DNA of 21,285 bases from Gracilariopsis chorda (taxonomy: Eukaryota > Rhodophyta > Florideophyceae > Gracilariales > Gracilariaceae), in contig NBIV01001168.1 of NCBI GenBank assembly GCA_003194525.1, positions 1 to 21,285 on the forward strand. Reading direction: 5' to 3'. Below, in pieces: positions 17,798 through 21,285 of the stretch. A program made the position numbers and the translations under genes. Numbering within the stretch: the first letter of the stretch is position 1; each line of letters opens with the position of its first letter. A model generated the notes under the pieces. It ran no database searches and was not told the DNA's origin. It saw nothing but the letters and a program-made list of their open reading frames with translations.

Positions 17798-19659
17798 ACC
17801 GTTCTCGGCTGAGGAAGCCCGGTTCCTTTGATCCGAAGGAGTTGAAGTACAACCCACCCGTAGGAATTCCCGATTCCGAAGTACCATATGACGTCAAAAA
17901 GGTACTCTCGGTTGGGGGTGGGTTCATGCTCAGAACTCCACTGAAGGTATGTCTGCAAGACACAGTGGATCAACTTTTCAAGGAACTCGGAACTGGGCAA
18001 GGGAGAGTCGACATTCCGTCCAACATACGAGTCAAAGGAAAGCTTGAGAGAGAGATTACTCGTATGGGGATTGATCGACCTCCATCCTTGCATCTTACAT
18101 TGATGCGAGGAATCCGGTACATTAAGAAGATGGACTGGGTCATCAAAGAAGCCGACAAGAACCTTGGTCTCACGCTTATGAGCCGAGAGTTCTACGACGG
18201 TCTTGTGCAGAAGGAGATCCACGAGGGTGCATTCTCCGAAGTCAGTGCCTTCCCCCTTGGAAGCCTGCTCGGTAACCTCCTGGTGGTTCTCGAAGTATGT
18301 CAAAAAGGACGCAATTTCAATGACGAGATCCTCCACTATGCACAAGGAGCCAAAGACCCAGCACCCTTCTATGTACTGCCAAAGATCCACAAGCCCACGG
18401 TCAAGTCTAGACCTATCACCGCATCGCATTCATATATCACTGCGGATTTGTCTAGAAAATTGAGTACCATCCTCAACGAACTGGTACTCAAGATACCGGC
18501 TATTTCCGTTAATAGCTGGCAGACCGTGCGGCAATTGGAACAAATACGCCTCCCTACTGATTGCGTTTTCTTAACGTATGACGTGGAGAGGTGTTACCCC
18601 AGTATCGACATCAAGGACGCCATACGACTGTTAACCAAGGAGCAACCTAAGATCTTCATGGCTGACAATGGCTTCTGGTGTCGAGTACTACAGTTCATCA
18701 TGTACAACAACTACGTGACTGATGGACATGGGGTACATAGACAGTTGGTTGGCACAGCAACAGGAACAGCCGTAGCTCCTGCCTTTGCCAATCTGTACCT
18801 GTTCTATAAGTTCCGAAGGATCTTCAAGGACTTTGTCAGCAGTGTCATCATCAACCGTCGCTACATTGATGATGCTCTCGTGATACTGCGGAACAGAGAG
18901 GCTGCCGACCTGCTCATGCAACGACTGAACACATGTTCGAACCTACGCATGACATGGGATATCAGTGAAAAGAAGGCAGTCTATCTGGACCTGGAGATAT
19001 ACAAAGGGCGGAGATTCTTCTTCCACAATCTCTTGGACGTTAAGGTGTACACTAAGCCTATCTCCAAGTTCCTGTACCTCCATGGCAAGTCCAACCATCC
19101 CCACGCACACGTTCACCGGTGTAGTTAAGGGCGAACTGATTCGCTATTTACGGAACACCACCGATGAACGCACGTGGAAGGCCAAGGTGGCTCACTTGTT
19201 CAGAATGTTGGCGCATCGAGGATACACTGGAAAGTATCTACGCGCTGCGCTGGATTATGTAAGCTACCGTGACAGGGCAAAAGTATCTCGAACGCGCGGA
19301 ACGGGAGCCTCCTGACCTAGGATCCCTCGTGAAGTGCAGATTCCATCCACAGATGAAGAAGTATTGGCGCCAGTTCCAAGCCTGGATTGAGTTTCAGCTG
19401 CCACGTCATGGAATTCGAGAGAAGTGGCCACGTACGCTCTTGTTCAAGAAGGGCGACAGTGTCAGCCGCCATGTCATCAGTGCGGTACCCTGTTTAAAGT
19501 CTGCAGACTTTAAACAGCGTGCGCATGGCCGTGCAGGAATGCGGAACGTCTACAGGGCCACACTCGGGCCCGCCGAAACCGTCAGATTCAATTATACACG
19601 TCGTATTGGCACGATTTTTGGAAAAATCAAAAACGGGCCACCCAGATTCACGGTCATGA
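17755..19659 (+). pseudogene. Penelope-like RT, unit 6 copy (open to the SNHP block)
   Basis: The longest continuous RT frame in the window runs to 19128 and includes the N-terminal block that is broken elsewhere, because the C tract here has five Cs (18252-18256). It spans the KEADKN block, LPKIHKP, motif A, GTATGTAVAP, YIDD followed by Ala (18862-18876) and the KPISKFLYL...SNHP block. An extra C near 19098-19101 then breaks it; an extra A near 19278-19281 and two lost As (near 19560 and 19650) affect the C-terminal part. The original stop is 19657-19659. Confidence 0.88.
19490..19517 (+). repeat. Perfect 28-nt palindrome in RT 3' end, unit 6
   Basis: It is identical to the unit 4 copy. Confidence 0.92.
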
Positions 19660-19865
19660 CAGTTTCGTAACGGACAAGTTGTCACAGCCTACACGCTTTT
19701 TGTAACGGTATTGTTGCCGATAACGTGGTGGTTACGTGACAAACGGTCATGATGTTTACAGATAGACGTAACGGATCCTCCTGGATCCCCCTCCGTAGAA
19801 ACCTGCGTAGAAACTGCTGGATGCAGCGTAGAAAAGGATAGAGCAGTGCTAGGGTATCTGGAGGA

Positions 19866-19873
19866 TATATAAG
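19866..19873 (+). promoter_or_regulatory. TATA box
   Basis: TATATAAG lies 59 nt upstream of the hammerhead. Confidence 0.6.
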
Positions 19874-19924
19874 GAGTGCCAGACTCCCCTCTGGCCATCT
19901 CCTTCCCTCCTCACCAACAACCAA

Positions 19925-19960
19925 GGCACTGAGGAGTCGTAAAGACGAAAGCGCTCTGCC
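19925..19960 (+). ncRNA. Type I hammerhead ribozyme (copy 7)
   Basis: The core and stems are complete. The predicted cut is after 19956. Confidence 0.92.
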
Positions 19961-20151
19961 AACCTTTCCTCTTTCCCTTCTTCCCCCCCCTTCCCTGCTG
20001 CTCCCCTCATTTTCGAGACTCTAAGTCCTTAAGCCGTCTCTCTCTCCCCCTTATGCTCCCTGCGCGACGCCGCACACCCTCAACCCCCTAAAAAGAAAAA
20101 ACCCCTAATCGCCGTGGGGTAGTTGCCGTCGCCGATCAAGTCTCTTTCACC

Positions 20152-21051
20152 ATGTCTCGCCGCATCACCCGAAAGATGGCCGAGCATCCAGCCGAAGAGG
20201 AAGTCGAAGCAAATCCATTTCAATCTCCAGCCGACGAGGAGAAGGATTATACCGACGATGAACTCTATGCTGTGGTGAAGCCTCATTTGGATCGCGTCTG
20301 CGCTCCTTATCGCAAGAAGATCCTTGAGGTAGATGAGAAGATCGCTCGCAGAAGCATCATCCTGGATGAACTTATGAAGCATCAGGACAACGGGACAGTG
20401 CCAAAGTCCATTGTCTTGCCCCGAATGCCTCAACTCCCGAGTTCCCAGGTTGATGAGTTTGACTCTAAGTTCAAGGACATTGCGCATGCATTCGTTACTG
20501 CTACGCTGGTCTTGTCGTCAAAGCCCGGGCTACCGATCTAAAAGCCCTCGCTGACGAGAGAAAAGTCCTATTCACTGAAGCCACGGAGAAGCTGGAGGAG
20601 TCACTATTCGATGCGTACCACATTGCCAAACAAATGGCAGAGTCGCAAGTGACCTCCGTTCTCAACCGCTATAAGGAGTTTCTCGAATCTTCACTTGAGA
20701 AAAGCCGCTTCAGACTGAACTTAAGAGCTCTTTCCGACACTTCGTGGAAAATGAGAAGAAGAACGCTGACCTCCTGAAGAAAACCGCCGCCGAGGCCGAT
20801 GAAGTGGAGGCTCCTGCAACTGCGGGGGTCGATCGGCTGCGGGAGGAGATGAAGCAACTTAAGAAGGACATTAGTTCTCTTAAGAATTCTCATAAACCCC
20901 CAGAGGCAAGGGACCCCTAAAAACCCCTAAAGGGAAACCCAAAACCCCTAAAAGCCAACAACAATCTGGGGGGAAGACGAAGTCGAGAGGAAAGCCGAAG
21001 CCAAAAAACGGAAAGCGAGGCGCCGCCGGACGGGGCGCCAAGCAAAACTAA
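20152..21051 (+). pseudogene. ORF1 coiled-coil protein, unit 7 copy (frameshifted)
   Basis: The first 118 codons are intact. An A is lost near 20508 (ACGCTGGTC) and the frame ends at 20539-20541. A further G is lost near 20707 and a C near 20900. A C-to-T change at 20800 is silent (Asp). The end given is the usual stop. Confidence 0.82.
21003..21039 (+). promoter_or_regulatory. -1 frameshift signal, unit 7 copy
   Basis: AAAAAAC (21003-21009), a 9-nt spacer, and GGCGCC 21019-21024 with GGCGCC 21034-21039. All parts are intact. Confidence 0.68.
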
Positions 21052-21285
21052 ACCGTTCTCGGCTTAGGAAGCCCGGTTCCTTTGATCCGAAGGAGTTGAA
21101 GTACAACCCACCCGTAGGAATTCCCGATTCCGAAGTACCATATGACGTCAAAAAGGTACTCTCGGTTGGGGGTGGGTTCATGCTCAGAACTCCACTGAAG
21201 GTATGTCTGCAAGACACAGTGGATCAACTTTCAAGGAACTCGGAACTGGCAAGGGAGAGTCGACATTCCCTCCAACATACGAGTC
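21009..21285 (+). pseudogene. Penelope-like RT, unit 7 copy (5' part, cut by window end)
   Basis: Only the N-terminal extension and the region around the internal ATG (21180-21182) are inside the window. A T is lost near 21230 and a G near 21248. The substitutions at 21065 and near 21270 are both silent in this frame. Confidence 0.75.

Larger units (their letters stand above)
16701..19956 (+). mobile_element. PLE unit 6
   Basis: A complete unit of 3256 nt. Three one-base deletions in the ORF1 tail happen to join it to the RT frame without ribosomal frameshifting. The RT has the five-C tract (18252-18256) that keeps it open, then an extra C near 19098-19101 and an extra A near 19278-19281. 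It carries YIDD-Ala. Confidence 0.94.
19660..20151 (+). promoter_or_regulatory. Non-coding leader before unit 7 ORF1
   Basis: The parts are as in other leaders, with several one- or two-base losses in runs (near 19696, 19914, 19969, 20006, 20015 and 20094). The upstream ORF is intact at 20053-20091. Confidence 0.8.
1..21285 (+). repeat. Head-to-tail tandem array of a ~3.25 kb Penelope-like retroelement
   Basis: The whole window is direct repetition of one unit, with no unrelated DNA between copies. Spacing between the seven ribozyme cores is 3254, 3254, 3249, 3255, 3259 and 3256 nt. The size differences come from single-base indels, mostly in runs of A, C or G; substitutions are rare. Every unit has the same orientation and the same junctions, so no target-site duplication, poly(A) or truncated end is visible and the ends of the element cannot be defined from DNA alone. 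I number units from one hammerhead cleavage site to the next. PLEs are known to form partial tandem copies with LTR-like ends; complete tandem units over 21 kb are more extreme. Alternatives are an amplified satellite derived from a PLE, a circular DNA, or concatemers made by whole-genome amplification. Confidence 0.97.
19957..21285 (+). mobile_element. PLE unit 7, 5' part only
   Basis: The unit is cut by the window end early in the RT. It holds the leader, all of ORF1 (with indels), the slippery site and about 90 RT codons. It has private substitutions (C to T at 20800, G to T at 21065, and CCG to CCC near 21270), all silent in the relevant frame. Confidence 0.93.

Noticed and set aside
17794..18429. 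Long open frames on the minus strand (for example 211 codons here, 181 codons at 11160-11705, 178 codons at 7934-8470)
   Set aside because: They lie opposite ORF1/RT coding sequence, have no recognisable motifs, change length with each indel and have no promoter. They look like shadows of the plus-strand genes.
1..21285. LTR retrotransposon or retrovirus-like interpretation because of the Gag-Pol layout
   Set aside because: No protease, RNase H, integrase, primer-binding site or TG...CA LTRs are visible, and the RT motifs are of the PLE type.
1..21285. Array as a pure amplification artefact (phi29 concatemer of a circle)
   Set aside because: Not fully excluded, but the clean Gly/Ala split after YIDD between units 3 and 4 and the silent substitutions in unit 7 imply truly different copies.

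Overview
The window is one uninterrupted head-to-tail array of a single retroelement unit of about 3.25 kb, all on the + strand. It holds six complete units plus two partial ones at the ends. The units are nearly identical and differ mostly by one-base indels in homopolymers. Each unit reads, in order: (i) a non-coding leader of about 0.5 kb with a TATA box, a type I hammerhead ribozyme, a long pyrimidine tract and a 12-codon upstream ORF; (ii) ORF1, a 300-residue protein with an acidic N-terminus, a helical/coiled-coil body and a very basic Lys/Pro/Gly tail; (iii) a reverse-transcriptase ORF in the -1 frame relative to ORF1, ending about 0.5 kb before the next ORF1.

The RT carries the signature of Penelope-like elements (PLEs): an ADKN-type block, LPKIHKP, a YDVERCYPSID catalytic block, GTATGTAVAP, YIDD, a KP-S-KFLYL...SNHP block and a C-terminal RGY block. 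No GIY-YIG endonuclease is visible, so it looks like an endonuclease-deficient (Athena/Coprina-like) PLE. Telomere-type CCCTAAA heptamers are over-represented, four exact copies per unit, which suits a lineage known to sit at chromosome ends. The host must be a eukaryote (TATA box, Kozak-like start, PLE). CCCTAAA-type telomeres would fit plants, algae, oomycetes or other protists, but the window alone does not identify the host.

Two RNA devices stand out. First, each unit carries exactly one canonical hammerhead core (GGCA / CTGAGGA / 3-bp stem II / GAAA / GCGC / TC^TGCC), so a read-through transcript of the array could cut itself into monomer-length RNAs. The TATA box lies only about 60 nt upstream of the ribozyme, so self-cleavage would remove the 5' cap. 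Second, the ORF1/RT overlap contains a textbook -1 frameshift signal: A AAA AAC in the ORF1 frame, a 9-nt spacer, then a GGCGCC/GGCGCC hairpin. A frameshift there joins ORF1 to the RT as a Gag-Pol-like protein of about 920 residues. The RT frame has no ATG of its own in the overlap.

Layout by ribozyme cleavage site: partial unit 0 (1-429), unit 1 (430-3683), unit 2 (3684-6937), unit 3 (6938-10186), unit 4 (10187-13441), unit 5 (13442-16700), unit 6 (16701-19956), partial unit 7 (19957-21285). Only unit 2 has an uninterrupted 300-codon ORF1. Units 4, 5 and 6 have the best RT frames, but every complete copy carries at least one indel in this assembly. Most indels are private homopolymer changes that look like long-read consensus errors. 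A few real differences seem to be shared between neighbours: YIDD-Gly in units 1-3 against YIDD-Ala in units 4-6, and a C4/C5 tract in the RT.
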